Shown here: positions 17,287-25,553 of the stretch, one piece after another | Layout: each line of letters begins with the position of its first letter | Numbering within the stretch: position 1 is the first letter of the stretch | DNA from: Mesorhizobium sp. B2-1-8 | GTDB taxonomy: Bacteria; Pseudomonadota; Alphaproteobacteria; Rhizobiales; Rhizobiaceae | NCBI RefSeq assembly: GCF_006442545.2 | Contig: NZ_CP083952.1 | Span: forward strand, 2,969,501-3,033,500 | DNA length: 64,000 nucleotides | Direction: 5' to 3' | The notes under the pieces: model-generated | The model's database searches: none | What the model was told of the DNA's origin: nothing | The model's input: only the letters and a program-made list of their open reading frames with translations | Made by a program: the position numbers and the translations under genes

Positions 17287-18174
17287 TCAAGCTGGTCGAT
17301 AGATCTTCTCCGCCGTATTCCAGAAGATATCCGCCTCGGCTGCCGCACCATGCTTCGCTACAGCCTCCCGGTGCGCCTTGATCAGCTCGGCGTGGCTGGT
17401 CCACAACTTCTCGATCGGGAAGTTGGAGCCGAACATCAGGTGATCCGCGCCCAATATCTCGATCGCGTTGTCGACGATATAGGCGATCAGCGCCGGGTCG
17501 TTGCGGTGGACGAAGGTGCCGAGGCCGGACAGTTTGGCGTAGAAATTCGGCGCCGCCGACAGCGTGCGCAGGCCGGCCTTCCAGGCTTCGGTGGTTTCCG
17601 CGTCAATGCCGGTCAGCATGCCGGCATGGGTGAGAATGAAATTGATTTCGGGGTTCTCGCCGACCAGCGTCAGCCCGTCCTTCATCTGGGCAGGAAAGAG
17701 CTGCAAATCGAAGGACAGGCCATAATCCTTCAGCCGCGCCACATTGGCCCGCACCTTCGGGTCGATCACCTGATCGGCTGAGGCGGCGAAGCGGAAGGCC
17801 GGCGTCTCGTGCCAATGCAGTTGCATGCGCACACCGCGCAGCAGCGGATATTTTTTCAAGCGGTCGATCTGGGGCCTGACATCGTCCACCGTCATGTCGG
17901 TGTAGCCGACGATGGCGTGCGGCCAGCCGGTCTCGTCAGCCGTTTTCTGCAGGAAGGCGACTTCCCTCTCGAAATCCTCCTTCGCCCAGTTGGTCTGGAC
18001 ATAGACCGCCTTCTCGACGCCCGAACCTTGCTGGTCGGCGAGAAACTCCTCGATCGGATAGTCGCGGCGGATCGGCTCGTAGGGGCCGAAGATGCGCGGC
18101 ACCATCGGCCCGACCAGCCAGGGCTGGTCCTGCTGGCGCCAGATGTGGAAATGCGCGTCGATGGCCTTCTGCAT
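17287..18174 (-). CDS. Amidohydrolase family 2 protein (L-fuconolactonase / 2-pyrone-dicarboxylate lactonase type)
   Basis: 295 aa TIM-barrel metal-dependent hydrolase. Motifs: AIDAHFHIW (HxH) at the N-terminus, MQLHWHE in mid-barrel, ILTHAGM, and LMFGSNFPIEKLW near the C-terminus, as in sugar-lactone and pyrone lactonases. ATG 18174 overlaps the upstream VWA-gene stop (TGATG); a GTG three bases earlier is an alternative. It is last in the molybdenum-hydroxylase operon and may hydrolyse a lactone or cyclic product of the oxidation. The exact substrate is unknown. Confidence 0.85.
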   Translation of the reverse strand: MQKAIDAHFHIWRQQDQPWLVGPMVPRIFGPYEPIRRDYPIEEFLADQQGSGVEKAVYVQTNWAKEDFEREVAFLQKTADETGWPHAIVGYTDMTVDDVRPQIDRLKKYPLLRGVRMQLHWHETPAFRFAASADQVIDPKVRANVARLKDYGLSFDLQLFPAQMKDGLTLVGENPEINFILTHAGMLTGIDAETTEAWKAGLRTLSAAPNFYAKLSGLGTFVHRNDPALIAYIVDNAIEILGADHLMFGSNFPIEKLWTSHAELIKAHREAVAKHGAAAEADIFWNTAEKIYRPA

Positions 18175-19388
18175 CACGATACCCTTTTCCAGATTGTCTC
18201 GGCCGCCGGGGCGGAGCGAGCGAGCGACAGGATGAAATCGGTGAGGCTGTTCACCGACGAGCCGTCGACCAGATCGTCGAGGTCTGGCAGGATGGCGCGA
18301 AGTGCCGCCGTTGCCGGCTGGAAGCGCGGGTCGCCGGCCAAAGGTGTCGCCAATGACAGCCGAAAGGCGCGGGCGCTCAGCCGGCGCATCGCGGTCTCCA
18401 GTTCGGCATGGTCGCCGCGCTCCAGCGCATCCGAGAGGATAACGATCGCTGCACCGCGCGCGAAGGCGGAGAAACGCGGCACTGAAAGGAAGGCGAGCAG
18501 CGTCGGACCCATGCGGGTGCCGCCGTCCCAGTCATCGACCTGGGCGGCCGCGCGCGCCAGCGCCTGCTCGCGGTCGCGGATGCGCAACGCCGTGGTGATG
18601 CGGGTCAGCCGCGTGCCGAAGGTGAAGATCTCGGCGCGGTCCGCGCCTTGCACGGCGGCATGCGCGAGCTTCAAGTAATCCGACGTGTGCAGTTTCATCG
18701 AGCCCGAAACGTCGATCAGGATCAGCAGCTTGCGCGGCACGGTCTGGCGGCGGCGCAACAAGGGCGAGGGAACATCGCCGTCGGCGCTGACGATTTCCCT
18801 GAGCGAGCGGCGCAGGTCGAGCTTGCCACGCGAAGGAGTGCGCACCGTGCGGAAGGAGCGGCGCGCGGGCAAGGCGCTCGACAGTTGGCGGCGAAAGACG
18901 GTCAGCCTGTCGTTGTCGCGCAGGAAGTCGCGGCGGCTCAACTGCTCCAGTGCTGAGGAAAGCTCACCGCCTTCCTGTCGCTGCTCGGCCTCGATCCGCT
19001 CGTCGTCGGCGCCGCCATCGTCCTTGATGCGGATTTCCTCCTCGGCGTCGCGTTCCGCCACGGCTGATGTGTTGCCGTAAAAATGGCTCTGGAAATGCGC
19101 CTCGAATTCGTCGCGTCGGTCGGGCGGCGGTGCCAGTGTGGCAAGGGCTGCTTCACGGATATCGGCCATCGAGAGGGGGCCAAGCAAGGTTACCGCCTGC
19201 ATGAAGCTGGAGACTTGTTCGGGGGCGATGGCGAAACCGTAGCGGCGCAGCAGCCGGCCGAAGCCGAGGAAGGGTGCGGCGGCACTGGGCAAGCTTTTCC
19301 GCCGCCGTTCGCGCTGCCCCTCATCCGCCCCTTCGGGGCACCTTCTCCCCGTGAACGGGGAGAAGGGATTGTCAAGGTCGCGGCTCAC
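18174..19388 (-). CDS. VWA-domain protein, CoxE-like
   Basis: 404 aa from GTG 19388, which overlaps the MoxR-gene stop (GTGA). The C-terminal half is a von Willebrand A domain with a MIDAS motif LILIDVSGSMK and a later ILSDALERGDH; the N-terminal half has the CoxE-type FGRLLRRYGFAIAPEQVSSFMQA. CoxE works with the MoxR ATPase CoxD in inserting sulfur or copper/molybdenum into CO-dehydrogenase-type enzymes. Residues about 7-26 are encoded by a palindromic repeat element (19312-19370) read in frame. A TTG just after the repeat is a possible alternative start that would avoid it. Confidence 0.85.
   Translation of the reverse strand: MSRDLDNPFSPFTGRRCPEGADEGQRERRRKSLPSAAAPFLGFGRLLRRYGFAIAPEQVSSFMQAVTLLGPLSMADIREAALATLAPPPDRRDEFEAHFQSHFYGNTSAVAERDAEEEIRIKDDGGADDERIEAEQRQEGGELSSALEQLSRRDFLRDNDRLTVFRRQLSSALPARRSFRTVRTPSRGKLDLRRSLREIVSADGDVPSPLLRRRQTVPRKLLILIDVSGSMKLHTSDYLKLAHAAVQGADRAEIFTFGTRLTRITTALRIRDREQALARAAAQVDDWDGGTRMGPTLLAFLSVPRFSAFARGAAIVILSDALERGDHAELETAMRRLSARAFRLSLATPLAGDPRFQPATAALRAILPDLDDLVDGSSVNSLTDFILSLARSAPAAETIWKRVS
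19312..19370. repeat. RIME-like palindromic half-element inside a coding region
   Basis: GCGCTGCCCCTCATCCGCCC at the left edge, followed by CACCTTCTCCCCGTGAACGG and GGAGAAGGG, matches the left arm of the copies at 6542 and 52009. Only one arm is present, with an extra small hairpin CCCCTTCGGGG. It falls within the first 30 codons of the VWA gene and keeps the frame open. Confidence 0.8.
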
Positions 19389-20266
19389 GCCAGCGCCTCC
19401 TCGACGATGCGGCCAAGCTCCGGCGCGATGTAGGAGAGGTCTTCCTCGTCCTTGATCAGCACGCCGATGGCGCGGCGGAAGGCTTCCGGCCACGGGCTGC
19501 CGCCTTTTTCAAGAATGGTCGCCGCATTTGCCCATTCGACCGCCTCGGCGATGCCAGGAGGCTTGGCCAGCGGGCGGGCGCGGATGGTCTGCACGGCCGC
19601 CGCGACCGCGCGTGCGGTGCCTTCAGCTACATCGCCGGCGCGCAACATGATGATGGCTGCCTCGCGTTCGGCGTCGGGGTAGCCGATCCAGTGATAGACG
19701 CAGCGGCGGCGCAGCGCCTCGGCAAGTTCGCGGGTGCGGTTGGAGGTCAGGATGACGATCGGCTGTGCCTCGGCGCGGATGGTGCCGCGCTCGGGAATGC
19801 TGATCTGGAAGTCGGAGAGGAACTCCAGCAGCAGCGCTTCGAATTCATGGTCCGAGCGGTCGATCTCGTCGACCAGCAACACGCGCTGCTGCGGCGCCTT
19901 CAATACCTGCAGCAGCGGACGGGCAATCAGGAAGCGGTCGTCATAGATGTCGATCTCGTGCTCGCCGGCATGGCGGATGGCGAGCAGTTGGCGCTGATAG
20001 TTCCATTCGTAGAGCGCATGCGCGGCGTCGATGCCTTCGTAGCATTGCAGCCGCACCAGATCGCGACCGAGCAGTTCGGCGATCGCCTTGGCCGCTTCCG
20101 TCTTGCCGACGCCTGGCGCGCCTTCGAGCAGCAGCGGCTTGCCGAGCCGGATCGCGAGAAAGATCGCGGTGGCCAGGCTGTCATCAGCGAGATAGCGCGA
20201 GGCGGCAAGATGCTGCGCCACCGACTCCGGCGAGGTCGCGACAGTCTCGGTGTTCACCTCGGGCAT
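19385..20266 (-). CDS. MoxR-family AAA+ ATPase (CoxD-like)
   Basis: 293 aa from ATG 20266 (MPEVNTETV); the frame extends upstream only into the preceding gene. Walker A LLEGAPGVGKTEAAKAIAELL, Walker B RVLLVDEIDRSDHEFEALLLEFLSDF, sensor 1 PIVILTSNRTREL, then the MoxR-type VYHWIGYPDAERE. MoxR ATPases act with VWA proteins as chaperones; CoxD is needed for active-site maturation of form-I CO dehydrogenase. It lies 8 bp after the molybdopterin C-terminal gene and overlaps the VWA gene, so it is a fixed part of this operon. Confidence 0.92.
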   Translation of the reverse strand: MPEVNTETVATSPESVAQHLAASRYLADDSLATAIFLAIRLGKPLLLEGAPGVGKTEAAKAIAELLGRDLVRLQCYEGIDAAHALYEWNYQRQLLAIRHAGEHEIDIYDDRFLIARPLLQVLKAPQQRVLLVDEIDRSDHEFEALLLEFLSDFQISIPERGTIRAEAQPIVILTSNRTRELAEALRRRCVYHWIGYPDAEREAAIIMLRAGDVAEGTARAVAAAVQTIRARPLAKPPGIAEAVEWANAATILEKGGSPWPEAFRRAIGVLIKDEEDLSYIAPELGRIVEEALA

Positions 20267-20274
20267 TTCGGCAC

Positions 20275-21276
20275 TCAGTTCGCTTGTGCCTTCAACGCCC
20301 GCAAAATGCGCTCCGGCGTGATCGGCAGCGTGTCGATGCGCACACCGACGGCGTCGAAGACGGCATTGGCGACCGCCGGTATTTGCGGGTTGGCGCACAT
20401 CTCGCCCGGCCCCTTGGCGCCATACGGTCCGTCCGCCGACGGTCGCTCCAGCACGATGATTTCGGTCTCGGCGAGGTCGCCGGGACCAGGCATCAGATAC
20501 TGGTTGAAGTCGGTGCCGCCATGGTCGCGGTTGGGATAATAGGGCTCGGTCGTCTCGTAGAGTGCATGGCTGATGCCCATCCAGGAGCCGCCGACCAGTT
20601 GCTGCTCGACCATTTTCGGGTTCAGCGCGCGGCCGATCTCGAAGACGTTCTTCACGGTGAGCACCGTCACTTCGCCGGTCTCGTCGTCGACCTCCACCTC
20701 GGCCACCGTGCAGGCATGCGCGTAGCAGGTCGAGGGCTTCATCGCGCCGGTCTCTTTCTCCGGATAGGAGCGTGGAATCAAAAACATGCCGCGGCCGGAG
20801 ATCGAACGGCCGCGCTTGAAATGCGCCGACAGTGCGACATCGAAGATCGAAATCGACTTCTGCGGTGCGCCCTTGACCAGTATGTTGCCTTGGCCGTCCG
20901 TTTCGAGATCCGAGGCATTCACCTCCAGTTCCTCGGCCGCCACTTCCAGCATCACCTGGCGCGCTTCCTTGGCGGCCTGGATCACGGCATTGCCGGCGCG
21001 GTGGGTGCCGCGCGAGGCGAAGGTGCCCATGCAGTGCGGGCCGGTGTCGGTGTCGGCGGTGTCGACGACGACACGGTCGGTCGGCACGCCGATCGTTTCG
21101 GCGCAGATCTGCGCCATGATCTGCTTCATGCCCTGGCCGAGATCGACCGACGACAGCGTGACCATGAAATTGCCGGTCGGTGTCGAATGCACCAGCGCCT
21201 GCGTCGGGTCGCCGCCGAGGTTCATGCCCGTAGGATAGTTGATCGCGGCGACGCCGCGTCCGCGCCTGATCGCCAT
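20275..21276 (-). CDS. Molybdenum hydroxylase large subunit, C-terminal part (second molybdopterin domain)
   Basis: 333 aa from ATG 21276. It matches the second half of xanthine-dehydrogenase/CoxL large subunits: RGRGVAAINYPTGMNLGG, LSSVDLGQGMKQIMAQ, CMGTFASRGTHRAGNAV, and GPYGAKGPGEMCANPQIPA carrying the glutamate that acts as catalytic base in the family. The preceding gene encodes the first half and stops one base before this ATG (TGA-G-ATG). The split falls between the two molybdopterin-binding domains, as in nicotinate dehydrogenase NdhL/NdhM. It is more likely a functional two-gene subunit than a decayed gene, because both parts look intact. Confidence 0.88.
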   Translation of the reverse strand: MAIRRGRGVAAINYPTGMNLGGDPTQALVHSTPTGNFMVTLSSVDLGQGMKQIMAQICAETIGVPTDRVVVDTADTDTGPHCMGTFASRGTHRAGNAVIQAAKEARQVMLEVAAEELEVNASDLETDGQGNILVKGAPQKSISIFDVALSAHFKRGRSISGRGMFLIPRSYPEKETGAMKPSTCYAHACTVAEVEVDDETGEVTVLTVKNVFEIGRALNPKMVEQQLVGGSWMGISHALYETTEPYYPNRDHGGTDFNQYLMPGPGDLAETEIIVLERPSADGPYGAKGPGEMCANPQIPAVANAVFDAVGVRIDTLPITPERILRALKAQAN

Positions 21277-21277
21277 C

Positions 21278-22645
21278 TCAAGCTCCGTTCTTGTAGGAGG
21301 ACATCGCCATGTATTTCTCAGCCACCGGCCAGTTTGCGGCGCGCGAGGCTTCCTGCATGCATTCGATGAGTGCCGCACCCTCCGTCGGCTGGCGATGCGC
21401 CTTCATGTCGCCGTCGCGATAGGCGTTGATGAAACGGAATTCGAGCGGGTCCATTCCGATCAGCCGCGCCAGCTTGTCCATCTGCACCTCCAGCGCGAAG
21501 TCGCCGATGGTGACGCCGAAGCCGCGCATGGCCGACGACGGCGTGCGGTTGGTGTAGACGCAGTAGGTATCGATCCAGACATTGGGGATGGTGTAGGGGC
21601 CGGGATAATGCCCGGCGCCCTTCTGCGCGCCATAGGGCGAGTGTCGCGAGTAGGCGCCGGCATCGGTGTAGCCGGTGACTTTCCGGGCAACGATGCGGCC
21701 GTCCATCATGATGCCGTCCTTGATGACGACTTTTTCGGCCGCGCGGGGCGAGGAGATCTGCATCTCCTCCTCACGACTGTAGACAAAACAGACCGGTCGC
21801 CCGGTTAATTTTGCGCCGAGGATGGCGATCGGCTCGACGATGACATCGACCTTGCCGCCGAAACCGCCGCCGACCGTGCCGCCGACGAAATGCAGCTTGC
21901 TGCCCGGCATCTGCAGGATGATCGATGTGTTGTCGAGGGTGAAGAACATCGCCTGCGTGTTGGTATGGCAGGTGAAGCGGTCATTGCCTTCGGGCGCCAC
22001 CACGCAGCCGGTGGTCTCGGTCGGCGCGTGCTCGATGGGCGAGGATTGGTAGCTCTGTTCCAGCACGTGATCGGCCTGAGCAAAGCCCGCCTCGACATCG
22101 CCGAAACGCACCTTGCGGCACGCGCCGCTGTCATAGAGGTAATAGTTCTGGCCGTGATATTCGTTGACGATGGGCGCGCCTGGCTTCAGCGCTTCCTCCA
22201 TGTCGAAGACGGCGGGCAGCACCTCATAGTCGACCTTGACCTTGGCGGCGGCTTCCTGGGCGGCGCGCTCGGTTTCGGCCAGCACCGCCACGACGGCCTC
22301 GCCCCTCCAGCGCACCTTGCCGTCGGCCAGCACCGTCTCGTCCTCCGGCCCGATCTGGATCAGGATCAGAATGGTGTAGAGATTGTGCGGCACATCCTTG
22401 GCCGTCAGCACCTTGACGACGCCCGGATGCTTCTCCGCCTCGGAGGTGTCGATCGAGCGGATGCGGGCATGATGGTGCGGGCTGCGCACCATCTTCAGGT
22501 GCAGCATGCCGGGGAAATTACGGTCGGCGAAAAAGGCGGTCTTGCCGGTGACGTGGCCGGGCGAATCCGAACGTGGCCGGGGCTGGCCGATCTCATGCAG
22601 ACCGTCCTTGCGGACGTCGGCGAAGTAGTTCTTGCGCAGTTCCAT
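21278..22645 (-). CDS. Molybdenum hydroxylase large subunit, N-terminal part (first molybdopterin domain)
   Basis: 455 aa from ATG 22645 (MELRKNYFAD). The 'a/b hammerhead' part is SDSPGHVTGKTAFFADRNFPGMLHLKMVRSP-like near residues 25-60. The molybdopterin-binding domain contains EHAPTETTGCVV, GGTVGGGFGGKVD and SAMRGFGVTIGDFALE. The CO-dehydrogenase active-site loop AYxCSFR is absent; the AMRGFG form is that of xanthine, aldehyde or N-heterocycle hydroxylases. It ends at SSYKNGA, one base before the start of the gene for the second half. Confidence 0.88.
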   Translation of the reverse strand: MELRKNYFADVRKDGLHEIGQPRPRSDSPGHVTGKTAFFADRNFPGMLHLKMVRSPHHHARIRSIDTSEAEKHPGVVKVLTAKDVPHNLYTILILIQIGPEDETVLADGKVRWRGEAVVAVLAETERAAQEAAAKVKVDYEVLPAVFDMEEALKPGAPIVNEYHGQNYYLYDSGACRKVRFGDVEAGFAQADHVLEQSYQSSPIEHAPTETTGCVVAPEGNDRFTCHTNTQAMFFTLDNTSIILQMPGSKLHFVGGTVGGGFGGKVDVIVEPIAILGAKLTGRPVCFVYSREEEMQISSPRAAEKVVIKDGIMMDGRIVARKVTGYTDAGAYSRHSPYGAQKGAGHYPGPYTIPNVWIDTYCVYTNRTPSSAMRGFGVTIGDFALEVQMDKLARLIGMDPLEFRFINAYRDGDMKAHRQPTEGAALIECMQEASRAANWPVAEKYMAMSSYKNGA

Positions 22646-22656
22646 TCCTTGGTCCC

Positions 22657-23139
22657 TCAGGCCGCGTTCTGCGAATTGGCGCGGGCGGCGGCGAGCACCG
22701 CCTGGATGATCGGCTCGTAGCCGGTGCAACGGCAGATGTTCCCGGACAGCGCCTCGACGACGTCCTCGCGGCTGGGATTGGGGGTGTGGTCGAGCAGCAC
22801 CTTGGCGGCCATGATCATGCCCGGCGTGCAGAAGCCGCATTGCGTGGCGAATGTGTCGAGGAAAGCTCGTTGCAGCGGATGCAGCACGCCGCCTTCGGCA
22901 AGGCCCGATGTGGTGGTGATCATTGCACCGTTGCAGGTCTCGGCCAGCGTCAGGCAGGAGAGCCTCAACTCGCCGTCGATGATGACGGAGCAGGCGCCGC
23001 ACGTGCCCTGGTGGCAGCCGCCCTTCGGCGAGGTGTCGCCGATCTTGTCGCGCAAGGCGTTGAGCAGCGTCGTGCCGCTGTCGATGAATTCGGCCTTTTC
23101 AGACCCATTGAGCGTGAATTGAACCGGGACCTTCGCCAT
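22657..23139 (-). CDS. Molybdenum hydroxylase [2Fe-2S] small subunit (CoxS-like)
   Basis: 160 aa from ATG 23139, preceded by a strong AAGGAGGAAG ribosome site. The plant-ferredoxin-type cluster is bound by CHQGTCGACSV plus C in LRLSCLT; the C-terminal cluster by CGFCTPGM and GNICRCTGYEPI. It carries electrons from the molybdenum centre to FAD. The stop is 11 bp before the large-subunit gene. Length and all eight cysteines are normal. Confidence 0.95.
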   Translation of the reverse strand: MAKVPVQFTLNGSEKAEFIDSGTTLLNALRDKIGDTSPKGGCHQGTCGACSVIIDGELRLSCLTLAETCNGAMITTTSGLAEGGVLHPLQRAFLDTFATQCGFCTPGMIMAAKVLLDHTPNPSREDVVEALSGNICRCTGYEPIIQAVLAAARANSQNAA

Positions 23140-23191
23140 TCTTCCTCCTTGCGCGCCTGCCCCGAGGAGCAAGCGCGCCCCCCAAGTGTGA

Positions 23192-23980
23192 TTAGCTGAG
23201 CAGCAGCCGGCCGAGATGGACCGGCAGGACCTCGGCGCGATACCAGGCGCTGGCGATCGGATCGGTGATGGGCGAAGTGCCGTCGCCCGCCGCTGCCAGC
23301 GCCGGTGCGATGCCATCCGGGTCGAGCGTCCTACCGAGTAGCGCTTTTTCCGCTGCCTTGGCACGCATCGGCCGATCGGCCATGCAGCCGAGCGCGATCC
23401 GCGCCGAGGACACGGTCCCGCCTCCAGCCTGTTCCAGAACGATCGCGATGCTCAGCACCGAGACCCCCTTGGGCTTGACCCGCGACACTTTGAGGAAGCG
23501 GAAGCTGCCGGCCTTCGTGAAACTGACCGACGTGACGATGGCGCGGCCATCGTCTCGCCCGGCCAGGAAGGTCTCGATGGGTGTTTCTCCGTCATCGGTG
23601 CCGAACGTTGCATCGAGTGCCAGCAGGGCGACGGCGAAATCGCCATAGGGCGCCGGCGCGAACAGATTGCCGCCGACGGTCGCCATATTGCGGATCGCCG
23701 GGCCGCCGACGGCGCGGGCGGCCTTGGCAAGGGCACCGAGTTCGGGATGGCGGGCGATCTCCGCCATGGTCACCGAGGCGCCGACGCGGACCTTGCCGCC
23801 GCGGACCTCGATGGCCGACAGGGCCGGATCGGTCGACCTGACAAGGCCGGAGACCGAGACGTCGCCTTCATTGGCCGCGCGGACGACAAGTGTACCCCCG
23901 CCGAGATAGCGCGTGCCGGCCAACTTCAGCGCGGCATTCGCGTCCTTTACCGTTGCAAAAGTCTGCAGCGCCAGCGCCAT
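23192..23980 (-). CDS. Molybdenum hydroxylase FAD-binding subunit (CoxM-like)
   Basis: 262 aa from ATG 23980. FAD-contact motifs: AGTRYLGGGTLVV (pyrophosphate loop) and IRNMATVGGNLFAPAPYGDFAVALLALDA. Here the usual AxxxxDPA block is APAPYGDFA, and SFTKAGSFRFLKVSRVKPKGVS is the CO_deh_flav_C start. It passes electrons from the 2Fe-2S clusters to an acceptor. It lies 52 bp before the small-subunit gene and 11 bp after the SRPBCC gene. Confidence 0.92.
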   Translation of the reverse strand: MALALQTFATVKDANAALKLAGTRYLGGGTLVVRAANEGDVSVSGLVRSTDPALSAIEVRGGKVRVGASVTMAEIARHPELGALAKAARAVGGPAIRNMATVGGNLFAPAPYGDFAVALLALDATFGTDDGETPIETFLAGRDDGRAIVTSVSFTKAGSFRFLKVSRVKPKGVSVLSIAIVLEQAGGGTVSSARIALGCMADRPMRAKAAEKALLGRTLDPDGIAPALAAAGDGTSPITDPIASAWYRAEVLPVHLGRLLLS

Positions 23981-23991
23981 GGCCCGCTCCT

Positions 23992-24435
23992 TCAGTTCTG
24001 ACTGGCGAAATGGCTCTTCAACGCATTGAAGCCGCCTTGAAAAACATTGGTTCCCATGCCCTCGGCCAGCTTGTCCGCTTCCTCGGGGGCCGCGTCGAAG
24101 CTGGCGGTCCACTCGGCATAGGTGCGGTCGCCATCGGTGACGCGCCTGAGCTGCAGAGTCGCCTTGTGGTTGGTGAGCGGCTGCGGCGTTTCCAGGATGG
24201 AATAGCTGACCAGGAAATCGTCATCGGAGAAGTCGAGCAGTTTTTCGCGCAAGCGGGCGCCGCTGGCGAGCTGGAAGTTGCGCACGCAGCCGATCGTGCT
24301 TGCATGCTTGCCGTCCTCGATATGGCTCTCGACCATGCGTGGGTGCCAGCCCGGCAGGCCGTTGAAGTCGCGTATGCGTGCCCAGACCTTTTCGACCGGC
24401 GCGTCGATGACGCTGGAGATGGTGACTTTCGCCAT
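23992..24435 (-). CDS. SRPBCC/Bet v1-like protein at head of hydroxylase operon
   Basis: 147 aa START/Bet v1-fold protein. VTISSVIDAPVEKVWARIRDFNGLPGWHP is the family's N-terminal signature, and the C-terminal helix is EADKLAEGMGTNVFQGGFNALKSHF. It is first in the hydroxylase operon, where CO-dehydrogenase clusters carry CoxG, another SRPBCC protein that anchors the enzyme to the membrane. It is shorter than typical CoxG and lacks an evident membrane-binding tail, so an alternative is binding of the hydrophobic substrate. ATG 24435. Confidence 0.8.
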   Translation of the reverse strand: MAKVTISSVIDAPVEKVWARIRDFNGLPGWHPRMVESHIEDGKHASTIGCVRNFQLASGARLREKLLDFSDDDFLVSYSILETPQPLTNHKATLQLRRVTDGDRTYAEWTASFDAAPEEADKLAEGMGTNVFQGGFNALKSHFASQN

Positions 24436-24550
24436 GAAATGTTCCCTTCCGAATGATCGTTGCGGCAAGGGTAGGGCGCTTGATTGGGCAGCGCTTATCA
24501 ATGCGTCTCGAGCGTGTATCAACCAGTCTGAAAAACAGACGGCCGCCCGG

Positions 24551-25378
24551 TCAGGCCGTCGCCCGCGCGGCCTCGCGGTAGAGCGTCGGCGGCACGCCGA
24601 CATGATCGCGGAAGAAGCGCGAGAAATTACCCTGCGTGGTGAATCCGAGGTTGCAGGCGACCGAGATGAGCGGCTCCCGCGACCATTGCAACTGCCGCAC
24701 CGCTTCCTCCATGCGCAGCGTGTTCCAGTAGACGTTGGGCGTCAGACTGGTCTGTTCCTTGAACAGAGCGAAGAAATGCGGCCTGGACAGGCCAACGGCG
24801 CGGGCGACATCGTCGAACGAGATGCGCTCGCAGACATTGGCCTTCATCAGCTGGATCGCCTTGCGGACGCGGAAATCCTGCATCGTGTTTATGCGGCCGC
24901 GCGCCTCCCGCGGCGCCGAGGCGTCGGCGGCGTCGAGCACCGAGTCGATGAAGCGCTCGATCTCGTAATTGGCGATATCGTCGACGCTTTCATTGTCGGT
25001 GAGATGGTCGAGCAGGCTGGCGGCGGCCTGGTGCAGCCATGGCTCGAGCGCGATCGCCGCCTGTGAGAATAGCGGGGCGCTGGACGGCAGGTCGCGGCGC
25101 CGGCGCGCCCAGTCCGGGTCGATGTAGAAGGCCAGGAACAGGCCCGGCCTGCCGTCCTGGGACAGGACGTGGCTGTGCGGCTGCAGCGAGTTGATGCCGG
25201 CGGCGATGCCCGGGCCGAGGCGGACCGTCTCACGGCCTATGGTCATTTCGCCGGCGGTGCCTTCGAGCCAGATGATCAGATGTGCCTCGACATGGGCATG
25301 GGTGACGAAGTCGCTCGCGACATTCAGGACAGAAACATGTCCGAACCGGCCCCAGTAGAGCCTGATCGCTTCCGTCAT
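24551..25378 (-). CDS. AraC-family transcriptional regulator
   Basis: 275 aa. The N-terminal cupin-like sensing domain contains HAHVEAHLIIWLEG and LGPGIAAGINSLQPHSHV. The C-terminal double HTH has ISFDDVARAVGLSRPHFFALFKEQTSLTPNVYWN and LISVACNLGFTTQGNFSRFFRDHVGVPPTLYR. It lies 115 bp upstream of the hydroxylase operon on the same strand and is probably its activator. A small GTCTG-AAAAA-CAGAC hairpin lies just after its stop side, toward the hydroxylase genes. Confidence 0.93.
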   Translation of the reverse strand: MTEAIRLYWGRFGHVSVLNVASDFVTHAHVEAHLIIWLEGTAGEMTIGRETVRLGPGIAAGINSLQPHSHVLSQDGRPGLFLAFYIDPDWARRRRDLPSSAPLFSQAAIALEPWLHQAAASLLDHLTDNESVDDIANYEIERFIDSVLDAADASAPREARGRINTMQDFRVRKAIQLMKANVCERISFDDVARAVGLSRPHFFALFKEQTSLTPNVYWNTLRMEEAVRQLQWSREPLISVACNLGFTTQGNFSRFFRDHVGVPPTLYREAARATA

Positions 25379-25553
25379 GGGTATATCCTCCCGCAAGCGA
25401 CTGGCCTCCCTTCGCCTGCAGGGGGATTGTGCGGCTGGTTTTCGGTATCCGTCAAGGCATCGGCTGTTGGCCAGTACCAATGGCGGTCGGCTTCAGCCGA
25501 TTTTCAGACTGAGCGATAGCAACGAGAACGAATAGCGCTCCGACGACGCGCTC

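Noticed and set aside
21276..21278. Pseudogene by frameshift in the molybdopterin subunit
   Set aside because: Both halves are complete at domain borders and the second has its own correctly placed ATG, so a split gene is favoured.
20275..22645. Aerobic CO dehydrogenase (coxL)
   Set aside because: The CODH active-site loop AYxCSFR is absent; the sequence has AMRGFG as in other molybdenum hydroxylases, so only a cox-like arrangement is claimed.
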